Positions 1 through 8,496 are shown, counted from the first letter of the stretch. The stretch: DNA of 15,152 bases from Negativicutes bacterium (GCA_009930275.1 RZYP01000037.1:1-15152), one strand, 5' to 3'. The notes: generated from the letters alone by a model not told the origin. A program made the numbers and translations.

Positions 1-80
1 CCGTGCATTATAAGAAATTCGTAATTCAATTTTCTACACTAGATGACTGATTAGAGTTCGTTATCAACAAAGAGTAATAT

Positions 81-92
81 TAAGAATTCTTA
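81..92. promoter_or_regulatory. Perfect 12-bp palindrome, possible operator
   Basis: TAAGAATTCTTA is its own reverse complement and lies 22 bp before the candidate -7 element, where a -33 region would fall. It is nested in a wider imperfect inverted repeat, GTAA at 74-77 with TTAC at 90-93. A related sequence, TAAGAAATTCGTAA, occurs at 11-24. Paired related palindromes near a promoter are typical of dimeric repressor sites. Many BREX loci are controlled by a WYL-domain regulator (BrxR), but no such gene is in this window. AT-rich palindromes also arise by chance, so this is tentative. Confidence 0.3.
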
Positions 93-114
93 CGAAAGAT
101 TGAAACATCTTCAT

Positions 115-122
115 TATCTTTG
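115..122 (+). promoter_or_regulatory. Candidate Bacteroidota -7 promoter element
   Basis: The bases TATCTTTG match the Bacteroidota housekeeping -7 consensus TAnnTTTG exactly. Transcription would then begin near base 127, about 70 nt before the first gene of the operon. No good -33 TTTG box is present at the usual distance, so the match rests on the -7 element alone. An 8-mer with two free positions can occur by chance in AT-rich DNA. Its placement just ahead of a seven-gene co-directional block is the supporting argument. Confidence 0.4.
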
Positions 123-199
123 CTATGTTATATTTCGTACACTACTTTGGAGAATAAGGATACATTACTGATTATCCATTAAAAGAAGAAATCCAACAA

Positions 200-619
200 A
201 TGGAAACATGGAAACAACATATAGCTGCAAATTTCCGGCACAAACTGCTTTTTATCAAGCGTGAGATAGAAGATATATCGTTTGTGGATGTTGGAACCAA
301 ACTATCAACAGCTATAGAGCCAGCACTTCAAGATAAACGGCTCTCGATGATGGCCGAAGAAACTCTTGATAAGATAATAGATCAATACTCAATACAAGAT
401 CCTGATGTTGGCGATTATGTTGCTATCCGAAATATTGGTATCCTCTTTGAACCTGCATTGCATATCAATCTTCATGCGAAAGTCGATTCGTGGTCGAGGA
501 CTAGAGTGTTAATCATTCATCACGAAGGTACTATTCATAACCATGTCTTCTTTCTTACCACAAACAACGAAACCAAGTATTCATTAAACTTGAAAGATAT
601 AACATATAAGACCTTATAG
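200..619 (+). CDS. brxF: BrxF-like small protein of BREX type 3, apparently without P-loop
   Basis: A 139-residue protein at the position of BrxF, the small P-loop protein that opens BREX type 3 operons. From memory of the family, the C-terminal half fits well: an N-I-x-I-L-F-[D/E]-P-x-L segment (about residues 78-87), then a hydrophobic strand ending in an H-H-E-G turn, then Y-S-L-N-L-K-D-I near the end. The N-terminal strand (HKLLFI, 14-19) and the segment SFVDVGTKLS (27-36) also resemble the family, but the GxxGxGK[ST] loop and following helix expected between them are absent. The Walker B-like strand reads A-I-R-N-I-G, lacking the acidic residues I would expect. It therefore looks like a non-ATPase variant. 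The in-frame stop at 155-157 excludes a much longer N-terminus. It lies 1 nt from brxC, indicating translational coupling. The gene call is firm; the family name rests on similarity by eye and position. Confidence 0.65.
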   Translation: METWKQHIAANFRHKLLFIKREIEDISFVDVGTKLSTAIEPALQDKRLSMMAEETLDKIIDQYSIQDPDVGDYVAIRNIGILFEPALHINLHAKVDSWSRTRVLIIHHEGTIHNHVFFLTTNNETKYSLNLKDITYKTL

Positions 620-620
620 A

Positions 621-3600
621 ATGAGATACAGAGATTTGATTCAATTTGACCCGATTGATGAAATCATCAAGTTTGGGAAACTCGATGATGATGATTATCG
701 TGCAAAAGTGGTAAAAAACTTTGTGTTTTCCAATACCTTCGAAAACTACATTATTCCGAAAATCTGTGCAACACTCGATTTGAATGCCACAACAGAAACA
801 AAAGGTATCCAGATTGTGGGTAATTATGGTACCGGTAAATCTCACTTGATGTCACTATTCTCCATCATTGCTGAGAATGCGGATTACCTACCCATGGTAC
901 AGAGTGAGAAAGCAAAAGACTGGCTCAAAACGATTGCTGGAAAATACATGGTTTATCGTTTTGAATTGGGGCACAATCAGGAATTGTGGGATATTATCAC
1001 TTATAAGATTGATTCGGCTTTGGCGCAATGGGGTGTTGAATATTCCATTTCGGGTGATGATTCTCCTAAATCTTACTCTGAAAAGATAGAGTGCATGATG
1101 GCAGCCTTTGAAGAAAAATACCCTGAAAAAGGCTTTATGCTTGTCATCGATGAAATGTTATCCTATTTAAAAGGTCGCAGTGAACCCGCTAAACTGAATC
1201 GTGATCTGGCTGTTTTGCAGGCGTTGGGTCAAATGAGCGATCGTACCCATTTTCGTATGGTATTTGGTGTACAGGAACTTATTTACCGCTCTCCCGAATT
1301 TCAATTTGCCAAAGATATGCTGGGAAGAGTTAACGAACGATACATTGACCTTACTATTCAGAAAGAAGATGTTCAGTTCATTGTACAACAACGTTTGTTG
1401 AGAAAGGATGAACATCAGAAAGCACAAATTCGCCAACATCTGTCCCAGTTTTTAGTCATGTTTCCAAATATGAATAACAACCTGGATACTTATGTGAACT
1501 TATACCCCGTGCATCCAAGTTATTTTGATAATTTTTCTTTGATACGCATCGGCACAAGTCAACGTGAAGTGTTAAAGACACTATCCCATAAGTTTGAAGG
1601 TATCATGAACGATGAGGTGCCTACAAACGAGCCTGGTCTAATCTCTTATGACTCCTATTGGAAAGATATGCAGAACAATGTAGATCTGAATGCCGACCCC
1701 GATGTGAGTAAGGTGAGCGATATCACTGAGCTGATTGATCAAAAGATAAGAGATAACTTTACGAAGGGCCTTGCTCCTAAAAGAGCGTTGGCACACCGAA
1801 TTGTTGCTGCTGCAGCCATCAAGATGCTTCAAGCAGATCTTAGTCAGCACAATGGAGTTACTGCCGAATCATTGGCCAACGACCTTTGCCATATCGATCA
1901 TACTTGTGAAAACTACGATGAGTTGGTAGATTTGGCATTTAACCGTACTTTGGATGCAATTGTTTCGGCCACCATCGGACAATATTTTGAAAAAGGAGAA
2001 AACAATGAATACCACCTCAGAATAGAAGGAGGCGTCAATTACGAACAGAAGGTGAAGGATTATGCCGCACAGATGGGAGACGCTCAGAAAAATGAATACT
2101 TCTATATGTTTCTGGCCGAAGTACTGCCGGTGGAAGGCGAGACATACCGTCGCAATTTCCGGATCTGGGCGCACAATATAGAATGGTTATCCCACAAATG
2201 CCATCGTGCCGGATATATTTTTATGGGTAATCCAAATGATCGTTCAACAACTCAGCCACAGCAGCATTTCTACATCTACTTTATGCCTATCTTTGATTCA
2301 GCTGGAAAATCTTATCCTGCAGAGAAAGATAGCGTTTTCTTCCTGATGGACGATTTGAGCGATGAGTTCAAAAAGAAAGTTACGCTCTATGGTTCTGCTC
2401 TCTCTCAAGAAGGCAGTGCAAGTAGCGATGAAAAGCCTCGCTACAAACAACTTCGCGAAAAATTCTTTAAGGAAGCACGTGAACTTTTCAACCAACAGTT
2501 TCTTGCCAAAACCATGGTCGAGTATTTGGGTGAAAAGCTTGCTATGGAGGCAATGCAGGGAGCTCAGGCAGAATCAAAAATTGATGCCATCAGTGCGGTC
2601 ACTTCTTATATTATGGAGCCGCAGTTTGAGGCAGAGAACCCTCGTTACCCGAAGTTCTCACAATTGAGTCAACCTTTGACACGGGAAAATCGTGATAATC
2701 TTTTGCGTTCAGCTCGTGCTAAAATAGCCAACCCCACCATCATTAACCGAAATGGAGAAGCCATCCTGATGGGACTTGGATTGTGGAATGAGGGTCGCCT
2801 TAGCACTGATCACTCGCAATATGCCCGCAGTCTGAAGCAGAAACTGGAGGCAAAAGAAGGTCAAGTAGTGAATCGGGATGAGATATTGGAATTGTTCTTC
2901 GATGATACACACGAGTACATCTCCTCCGATTTTCATATTGAAGCCGATTTGCAAATGTTGGTGATGGCTACTATGGCAGCATTGGGCGAAATAGAGATTG
3001 TGCTACAAGGAGGAACGCGTATCAATGCCAGCAACATTGCCGACATCAGTAATTTGAATCCGCAAGATAATTACACATTCTCGAATATTTGTCCCCCAAA
3101 AGGATTGAATGCTGCCTTGGTGCGTGAGTTGATGTTGGGTCTGCTGGGTATAGACCGTGTGAATGAATTGGATAGCCCGAATAGCAGTGTGTTTGCCGAT
3201 TTGTCGAGCAAGGCACAAAGCATCGAGAACCGGGTGGTCACTTTACAGCATAAGATTAAAGGAGGCTATCGTTTTGCCGGTGACATTGAAGTGATCTCAA
3301 GCGAAGAAGCTTCGGAATTTGACAAGGAACTTGTTCGTTTAAAAGGCATTTGCAACCAACTTCAGCGATACAACACCAAAGCCAAGATGCGCAATATTGA
3401 TTGGTCTATCGATGTGGTTAAAAAAGCGATGAACGAAACTTTGCGGAAGCTGGATGACACAGAACGTATGCTGGAAGAGTTGAATGTCTTCAAGGATATG
3501 ATTGGCTATCTACGCACTGCGCTGTCCAACATCAATGAGCCCAATCTCAAAGAGGATATTATCGCAGGTATTAGCAATATTAAAGAGGTAATAGGCCAGG

Positions 3601-4289
3601 ACAAAACTGTGGTTGATAACTATAAATCAGAACTTAAGACCCTAAAAGAGCGATATGCCGATTGGTATATGAGCGAATATGTAAAAGCACATATCAGTGA
3701 GATTGACTATAGCAAGGCACAGAAACTTAGGGCCAATGACTATAAACAGGTGTGCGATACTATTCGCGATGCACCTTTCATTAACCCTTCCCGGTATGAT
3801 GCATGGTTAAGAAGATTAGCACTGCTGCAAGTTGTGAATCCAACTGTCAGTAAGCAGACAATCCTATCCATGCCCACAGCTCCCGATGGCTTCAATCCCA
3901 CACTTCAGCGAGAGCAGCTACCACAAATTGGAGAATTACAGGACGAGTTGAGCGAAATTTTCGCTGAATATGAGCAGCAATTCCGTGATGCTCTGGATGA
4001 TCCTACAACTAAGCGCAATCAGGAGATGCTGAGCCATCAGGAAAAGACCATGATTCAGCAGTTTGCCGATGGAGTGATCAAACTCAATCGGCAGTATGCA
4101 CATCCGTTGATAGAAATTATTACTAAATTACAGCGTAGTTTCACGAAAATCGAGATCAATCATGGGGATATGCTTCGAATCTTTTCTAAGCCTATGACTA
4201 AGCAACAAGCTATTGAGGCTTTGGCTGAATACATAGAGGCCCAAAGCCGTGGACACCGTCCGGAAGATGTACGTATCATAATCAAATAA
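621..4289 (+). CDS. brxC: BREX ATPase BrxC (PglY/DUF6079-like)
   Basis: A 1222-residue cytoplasmic ATPase, the large P-loop core subunit of BREX, close to the usual 1200-residue size. The N-terminal AAA+-like domain carries Walker A GNYGTGKS (67-74) and Walker B LVIDE (174-178, acidic pair D177/E178). The middle is largely helical. A stretch rich in charged heptad-like sequence, roughly residues 860-1020, is a likely coiled coil. There is no signal peptide or membrane segment. BrxC is essential for BREX protection and is thought to act with PglX and PglZ on DNA; its exact molecular step is unresolved. The ATG at 621 is 1 nt after the brxF-like stop, and pglXI follows 17 nt after its own stop. 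The reading frame is intact with no sign of decay. The type 3 assignment comes from gene order rather than from the protein alone. Confidence 0.88.
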   Translation: MRYRDLIQFDPIDEIIKFGKLDDDDYRAKVVKNFVFSNTFENYIIPKICATLDLNATTETKGIQIVGNYGTGKSHLMSLFSIIAENADYLPMVQSEKAKDWLKTIAGKYMVYRFELGHNQELWDIITYKIDSALAQWGVEYSISGDDSPKSYSEKIECMMAAFEEKYPEKGFMLVIDEMLSYLKGRSEPAKLNRDLAVLQALGQMSDRTHFRMVFGVQELIYRSPEFQFAKDMLGRVNERYIDLTIQKEDVQFIVQQRLLRKDEHQKAQIRQHLSQFLVMFPNMNNNLDTYVNLYPVHPSYFDNFSLIRIGTSQREVLKTLSHKFEGIMNDEVPTNEPGLISYDSYWKDMQNNVDLNADPDVSKVSDITELIDQKIRDNFTKGLAPKRALAHRIVAAAAIKMLQADLSQHNGVTAESLANDLCHIDHTCENYDELVDLAFNRTLDAIVSATIGQYFEKGENNEYHLRIEGGVNYEQKVKDYAAQMGDAQKNEYFYMFLAEVLPVEGETYRRNFRIWAHNIEWLSHKCHRAGYIFMGNPNDRSTTQPQQHFYIYFMPIFDSAGKSYPAEKDSVFFLMDDLSDEFKKKVTLYGSALSQEGSASSDEKPRYKQLREKFFKEARELFNQQFLAKTMVEYLGEKLAMEAMQGAQAESKIDAISAVTSYIMEPQFEAENPRYPKFSQLSQPLTRENRDNLLRSARAKIANPTIINRNGEAILMGLGLWNEGRLSTDHSQYARSLKQKLEAKEGQVVNRDEILELFFDDTHEYISSDFHIEADLQMLVMATMAALGEIEIVLQGGTRINASNIADISNLNPQDNYTFSNICPPKGLNAALVRELMLGLLGIDRVNELDSPNSSVFADLSSKAQSIENRVVTLQHKIKGGYRFAGDIEVISSEEASEFDKELVRLKGICNQLQRYNTKAKMRNIDWSIDVVKKAMNETLRKLDDTERMLEELNVFKDMIGYLRTALSNINEPNLKEDIIAGISNIKEVIGQDKTVVDNYKSELKTLKERYADWYMSEYVKAHISEIDYSKAQKLRANDYKQVCDTIRDAPFINPSRYDAWLRRLALLQVVNPTVSKQTILSMPTAPDGFNPTLQREQLPQIGELQDELSEIFAEYEQQFRDALDDPTTKRNQEMLSHQEKTMIQQFADGVIKLNRQYAHPLIEIITKLQRSFTKIEINHGDMLRIFSKPMTKQQAIEALAEYIEAQSRGHRPEDVRIIIK

Positions 4290-4306
4290 AGAGAATAAAA
4301 CCAAAT

Positions 4307-6934
4307 ATGAGCAATAAAGACCCCAGGCTGTTTCTTGATGATGAATTTGAGGAGACCAGTTTAAACCCCGAACCCGTAGTTTGCTTTGGAATGGAATTTC
4401 CATGTGAAGAGGCTCGTCGGGATTATTTTCGGGAAGAGCTTCGCAAGAAACTGCCGGAACTAAAAAAGATAGAAGGCTTTCCTATTGGAGAGGATGATGA
4501 CATTATCAATCTCTCTGATCCCCCCTATTATACAGCTTGTCCCAACCCCTGGTTAAATGATTTTATTGGGGAATGGGAAAAAGAAAAAGAAGAACTGGAA
4601 GCAGCAGGAAAGAGAAAGGCCCGTTTTGAAGTGAAAGAGCCATATGCCGCAGATGTCAGTGAAGGGAAAAACAATCCCATTTATATGGCTCATGCTTATC
4701 ATACCAAGGTTCCTCATCCGGCGATTATGCGATATATATTGCATTATACCCAACCGGGAGATATTGTATTTGATGGGTTTGCCGGAACGGGCATGACGGG
4801 AGTGGCAGCTCAGCTTTGCGGTTCTAAAGAAGATGTGGATGCGTTGGGAGAGAAAAATGCCAAAGTAGGTGTCCGCAAAGCTATTTGTTCCGACCTTTCT
4901 CCAATCGCGTCACTAATTGCTGCTTCTTACAACCTAAAATTTGATGTACAATCTTTTGCAAAAAAAGCCAAAGCAATACTCAATCAAGTAGAAGATGAAT
5001 TGGGTTGGATGTACGAAACTGAGGTTGACGAGAAAAAAGCAAAGATTAATTACACAATTTGGAGTGATGTGTTTATTTGTGCCTCGTGTGGGCAGGAAAT
5101 GACGCTATGGAACGAAGCTGTTAATCTTCAGGAAAAACAAATTAAAGACACTTTTCCTTGCCCGCATTGTGGAGCTACCTGTTCCAAAAAAAACATGGAC
5201 AAAGCCTGGGAAACATCGTATGATTCCTTGTTGAATCAGACTGTAACCATGAACAAAAAAGTTCCGGTTAGGGTGAATTATACATGCAAAGGAAAACGTG
5301 GAGAAAAGAATATAGAAGATGTAGATTTAAGGTTATTGACAAAAATCAATCAGTGTAATTATTCAAATTTACATACAACAAAAATTCAGAAAGGAGATAA
5401 AACTTCCGACCCTTTTCGAAGCGGAATTCTTTATACACATCAATTCTATTCAAAAAGAAACTTTATCTATTTAAGTCGAGTTTTAGAATTGGCTAAAGGA
5501 GATGTTTTTCTTCAAATATGGTTAAATTCTGTAATGCAAAATGCTACTTTCATGTATAAGTTTCGTCTTGACAGAAAAGGAGGCATTCTAAATGGTACTC
5601 TTTTTATACCTTCCTTAACAATAGAACAAAATCCTAAAAGACTCTTGATGAACAAAATTCAAGATTTTTGTAATTCGTTCTATCCAACAAGAGGATATTC
5701 CGGAATAAGTACAAATTCGGCAACTTGTATAGAAAACATAAAAGATTCATCTATTGACTACATATTCACGGACCCACCCTTTGGGGCAAATATCATGTAT
5801 TCTGAATTAAGCTCCATTTGGGAGGCTTGGATAAAAGTAGCAACCAATACCAAGGAAGAGGCCATTATAAATAACGTTCAGCAGAAATCACTATTTGAAT
5901 ACCAGACATTGATGAACCGCTCTTTTCAAGAATATTACAGGGTACTAAAACCCGGAAAGTGGATTACCATAGAATTTAGTAATACTTCTGCTTCAGTGTG
6001 GAATTCAATTCAAAATGCTTTGCAGGGAGTTGGTTTCATCGTGGTGAATGTCGCAGCACTCGACAAAAAACAAGGTTCATTCAATGCTGTAACAACAACG
6101 ACCGCTGTGAAGCAAGATCTTGTCATTACCTGCTACAAACCTTCAAAAGAATTGACATTCAAATTGGAGGATTCCTTGGACAAATCTGCCAATGCAATGG
6201 ATTTTATAGAAGAATTGTTGTTACATCTACCAATACATCAAGAAAAAGACAATTCAACGACTGCTGTAGTGGAACGCAGCCCCAAAATACTTTACGACAG
6301 ACTTATTTCCTACTATGTGCGACACGGTTATGCCATTCCCATGGATGCCCAGGAATTTCAAAAAAGTCTTCGAGAACGATTTATTGAGCGCGATGGGATG
6401 TTCTTTACGGCTTCTCAAGCACTGGAATATGAAGACAAGAAGAGTAAAACAACAGGTATTGTGCCAATGGCTTTGTTTATAGGTAGCGAAGCAGAAGGAA
6501 TTGAATGGTTGAAGCGTGAATTGGCAACACCCCAAACCTATTCAGAATTGCAACCTGAATGGATGAAGAATATGACTCCCACTAAGAAAGGTGATATTCT
6601 TCCTGAGCTATCTGAAATTCTGGAAGATAACTTCATCAAAGACGCTGATGGCAAATGGCGCAAGCCGGATGCCGAAAAGGCTGCCGATATGGAGATTATG
6701 CGGGGAAGAAAGATGATGAAAGAATATAATATGTATCTGGAACAAGCACAAAAGCCAAAGGCTAGGCGGATGAGAGATACCCGTCTCGAAGTGCTTCGCT
6801 ATGGGTTCAAGGAGTGTTACAAGCAAAAGGACTACCAGGCAATTATCACAGTGGGCGACCACATACAGGGGTCTCTGCTTCAAGAAGATGAGATTCTTCT
6901 TCAGTATTACGATATTGCTGTTTCAAGAGTATAA
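4307..6934 (+). CDS. pglXI: BREX type 3 DNA methyltransferase PglXI
   Basis: An 875-residue DNA methyltransferase, expected to modify an adenine in a non-palindromic host site, which marks self DNA for BREX. A motif X-like H-P-A-I-M-R-Y-I-L (137-145) leads into the SAM-binding motif I, F-D-G-F-A-G-T-G-M-T-G (155-165). The catalytic motif IV is D-P-P-F (489-492), preceded by Y-I-F-T. Motif I thus precedes motif IV, the reverse of the common beta-class order. Between them lies a zinc ribbon with C258/C261 and C285/C288 (C292 nearby), followed by an AT-rich section that probably forms the target recognition domain. A second D-P-P-Y sits at 71-74 in an N-terminal segment. The C-terminal 260 residues are mostly helical and charged. 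It starts 17 nt after brxC. The type 3 name follows from the operon order. Confidence 0.85.
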   Translation: MSNKDPRLFLDDEFEETSLNPEPVVCFGMEFPCEEARRDYFREELRKKLPELKKIEGFPIGEDDDIINLSDPPYYTACPNPWLNDFIGEWEKEKEELEAAGKRKARFEVKEPYAADVSEGKNNPIYMAHAYHTKVPHPAIMRYILHYTQPGDIVFDGFAGTGMTGVAAQLCGSKEDVDALGEKNAKVGVRKAICSDLSPIASLIAASYNLKFDVQSFAKKAKAILNQVEDELGWMYETEVDEKKAKINYTIWSDVFICASCGQEMTLWNEAVNLQEKQIKDTFPCPHCGATCSKKNMDKAWETSYDSLLNQTVTMNKKVPVRVNYTCKGKRGEKNIEDVDLRLLTKINQCNYSNLHTTKIQKGDKTSDPFRSGILYTHQFYSKRNFIYLSRVLELAKGDVFLQIWLNSVMQNATFMYKFRLDRKGGILNGTLFIPSLTIEQNPKRLLMNKIQDFCNSFYPTRGYSGISTNSATCIENIKDSSIDYIFTDPPFGANIMYSELSSIWEAWIKVATNTKEEAIINNVQQKSLFEYQTLMNRSFQEYYRVLKPGKWITIEFSNTSASVWNSIQNALQGVGFIVVNVAALDKKQGSFNAVTTTTAVKQDLVITCYKPSKELTFKLEDSLDKSANAMDFIEELLLHLPIHQEKDNSTTAVVERSPKILYDRLISYYVRHGYAIPMDAQEFQKSLRERFIERDGMFFTASQALEYEDKKSKTTGIVPMALFIGSEAEGIEWLKRELATPQTYSELQPEWMKNMTPTKKGDILPELSEILEDNFIKDADGKWRKPDAEKAADMEIMRGRKMMKEYNMYLEQAQKPKARRMRDTRLEVLRYGFKECYKQKDYQAIITVGDHIQGSLLQEDEILLQYYDIAVSRV

Positions 6935-6969
6935 TCTCTTAGAATGTTGGGTTGTAAAAACGAAAGTGT

Positions 6970-8496
6970 ATGACCAAGGAAGAGTTGAACGAGTTGTTGC
7001 AAACGGATGAAAATTTTCGCATAGAACGTACTGCTTCCACTTCCAACATGGATAAGTTTCAGGAGGCAATCTGTGCTTTTTCCAATGATCTTCCCGGTTC
7101 CGGGAAGAAAGGCTACCTACTTATAGGTGTCAATGATGATGGTTCGGTGAGCGGACTTAAAGTGGATGATGCCCTGGTAAAAAAGATTTCCGGAATTCGT
7201 TCAGACGGCAACATCCTCCCTTTACCTGTAATGAGTACAGAAAAGGTAGAAACCGAAAAAGGCGATGTGCTTGCCGTCGCAGTTACTCCTTCTCTCTTCA
7301 CTCCTGTCCGCTACCGAGGTCGCGTTTTCGTACGCATCGGCCCACGTAAGGATATCGCTTCGGCTGAAGAAGAACGGATCCTCACCGAACGAAATGCTGC
7401 ACATCTAGCCACTTTCGATGTAATGCCCTGCCGAGAAGCAACATTGGATGATATTGATACAGATATCATCAAACAGCAATATTTTCCTCAAGCCATCGAT
7501 ACCGAAACACTCGAAACAGATACTCGTAGTTTTACGGAACAGATGGCCTCTTTACGCTTATACAACAAGCAATATGATTGTCCCACAATGGCAGCAATCA
7601 TACTTTTTGGTAAACAGCCTAAATATTTTATGCCGGGTTGTTATGTGCAATATGTTCACTTTGAGGGAACAACAAAGGCCGGCAAAATCATCAACGAAAA
7701 AGAATTTAAAGGAGGATTGACAACTTTGTTACCTCGATTAGAATCATTCGTAGCCGATGCTATTGTTACGCAACGACCGGAAGAAATAAGTCTGCTACGC
7801 GAAAAAACGGTTACAAACTACCCCGGAGGAGCTTTACGTGAACTTTTGATGAATGCCTGCATGCACAGAGATTATCAGTCAAACACTCCCATTCGACTTT
7901 ATCAGTTTGACAACCGCATTGAAATTATGAACGCAGGCGGACTGTATGGCGAAGCTCGTCCGGAAAACTTCCCCCATGTGAATGCCTACCGCAATCCTAT
8001 CGTGGCAGAAGCAATGAAGGTAATGAAGTACGTAAATATGTTCAATCGAGGCATAAGCCGGGTGCAGGAATACCTTCAAACCAATGGTTCTAAGCCGGCA
8101 CATTTTAATGTAAATAAATTAACCGTCTTTGAAGTGGTGGTTATGGATGCTAACGTTACGGCTTTAGAGCGAACTCATGATGAACTCCGCACGAAGTTGG
8201 CACAACTTGACAACAACTTTAAAATACGCATTAAATCACTGACATCCAGCATCAATGACGATTATTACAGTGCGAGAGAATTGCAACTTCGTATGAACTC
8301 CGCTCTAACTCCGCACGAACTCCGCACGAGCTCCGCACGCTATTTTATGGTGCATATTCTTAAACCGGCTATCGAACTTGGTTGGATAGCCCCTCTCTAT
8401 GCAGACACCCCCCACCACCCCAAGCAAAAATATAAACTTACGGAGTTGGGCATTACAATGAAAGCTATTCTTTCAGAGGAGAACCATGAAATATAA
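6970..8496 (+). CDS. AlbA_2 (Schlafen-type) and HATPase_c_4 accessory protein
   Basis: A 508-residue protein of the RecG-like regulator family (COG2865 type). An N-terminal Schlafen/AlbA_2 domain (about 14-140) shows AICAFSND (33-40) followed by the strand Y-L-L-I-G-V-N-D-D-G (49-58). A GHKL-type ATPase-like domain follows, with an N-box-like ELLMNACMHRDY (291-302) and an N-A-G-G-L element (321-325). The C-terminus looks like a winged helix (about 455-500). Such proteins are often called transcriptional regulators and occur inside many restriction and BREX loci, but their job there is unknown. It is not part of the core type 3 set and sits between pglXI and brxHII. The ATG at 6970 lies 35 nt after pglXI. 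Its end overlaps the helicase start by 11 bp, arguing for co-expression. It contains an 11-bp tandem repeat, listed separately. Confidence 0.82.
   Translation: MTKEELNELLQTDENFRIERTASTSNMDKFQEAICAFSNDLPGSGKKGYLLIGVNDDGSVSGLKVDDALVKKISGIRSDGNILPLPVMSTEKVETEKGDVLAVAVTPSLFTPVRYRGRVFVRIGPRKDIASAEEERILTERNAAHLATFDVMPCREATLDDIDTDIIKQQYFPQAIDTETLETDTRSFTEQMASLRLYNKQYDCPTMAAIILFGKQPKYFMPGCYVQYVHFEGTTKAGKIINEKEFKGGLTTLLPRLESFVADAIVTQRPEEISLLREKTVTNYPGGALRELLMNACMHRDYQSNTPIRLYQFDNRIEIMNAGGLYGEARPENFPHVNAYRNPIVAEAMKVMKYVNMFNRGISRVQEYLQTNGSKPAHFNVNKLTVFEVVVMDANVTALERTHDELRTKLAQLDNNFKIRIKSLTSSINDDYYSARELQLRMNSALTPHELRTSSARYFMVHILKPAIELGWIAPLYADTPHHPKQKYKLTELGITMKAILSEENHEI
8298..8340 (+). repeat. 11-bp tandem repeat inside the AlbA_2 gene, about 3.9 copies
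   Basis: Consecutive units CTCCGCTCTAA, CTCCGCACGAA, CTCCGCACGAG and CTCCGCACGC occupy this span. A further isolated CTCCGCACGA lies about 115 bp upstream at 8185-8194. The unit is not a multiple of three, so each copy is read in a different frame (residues 443-457 of the host protein). Gain or loss of one unit would put translation into frames that hit stops at 8361-8363 or 8387-8389, removing the C-terminal winged-helix-like segment. Confidence 0.85.
8475..8481 (+). promoter_or_regulatory. Strong Shine-Dalgarno for the helicase start
   Basis: AGAGGAG lies 4 nt before the ATG at 8486, inside the 3' end of the AlbA_2 gene. Most other starts in the window lack a purine-rich site this good, as is usual in Bacteroidota. 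It fixes the helicase start at 8486 despite the 11-bp overlap, and suggests independent ribosome entry at this junction. Confidence 0.55.

Larger units (their letters stand above)
1..199 (+). other. Upstream leader of the BREX operon, no gene
   Basis: This AT-rich stretch holds no convincing coding region. In the brxF frame an in-frame TAA at 155-157 closes the upstream side, so the brxF-like gene cannot begin earlier than about base 158. A 10-codon ATG-to-TAA reading frame (125-157) precedes it in the same frame, with nothing to suggest it is used. The stretch contains a candidate promoter element and palindromic sequences, listed separately. If the promoter is real, the 5' untranslated leader is about 70 nt. 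The end of any preceding gene lies outside the window. Confidence 0.6.

Noticed and set aside
125..157. A 10-codon reading frame just before the brxF-like gene, as a possible leader peptide
   Set aside because: It is short, has no repeated regulatory codons and no attenuator-like hairpins after it, and lies about where transcription should start.
4553..4753. A minus-strand frame rich in F and S as a possible membrane peptide
   Set aside because: Its hydrophobic run is the complement of lysine/glutamate codons in pglXI, a common artefact.
5998..6387. A 129-codon + strand frame inside pglXI
   Set aside because: It overlaps a clearly conserved methyltransferase frame, and its translation is low-complexity and cysteine/arginine-rich as expected from a shadow frame.
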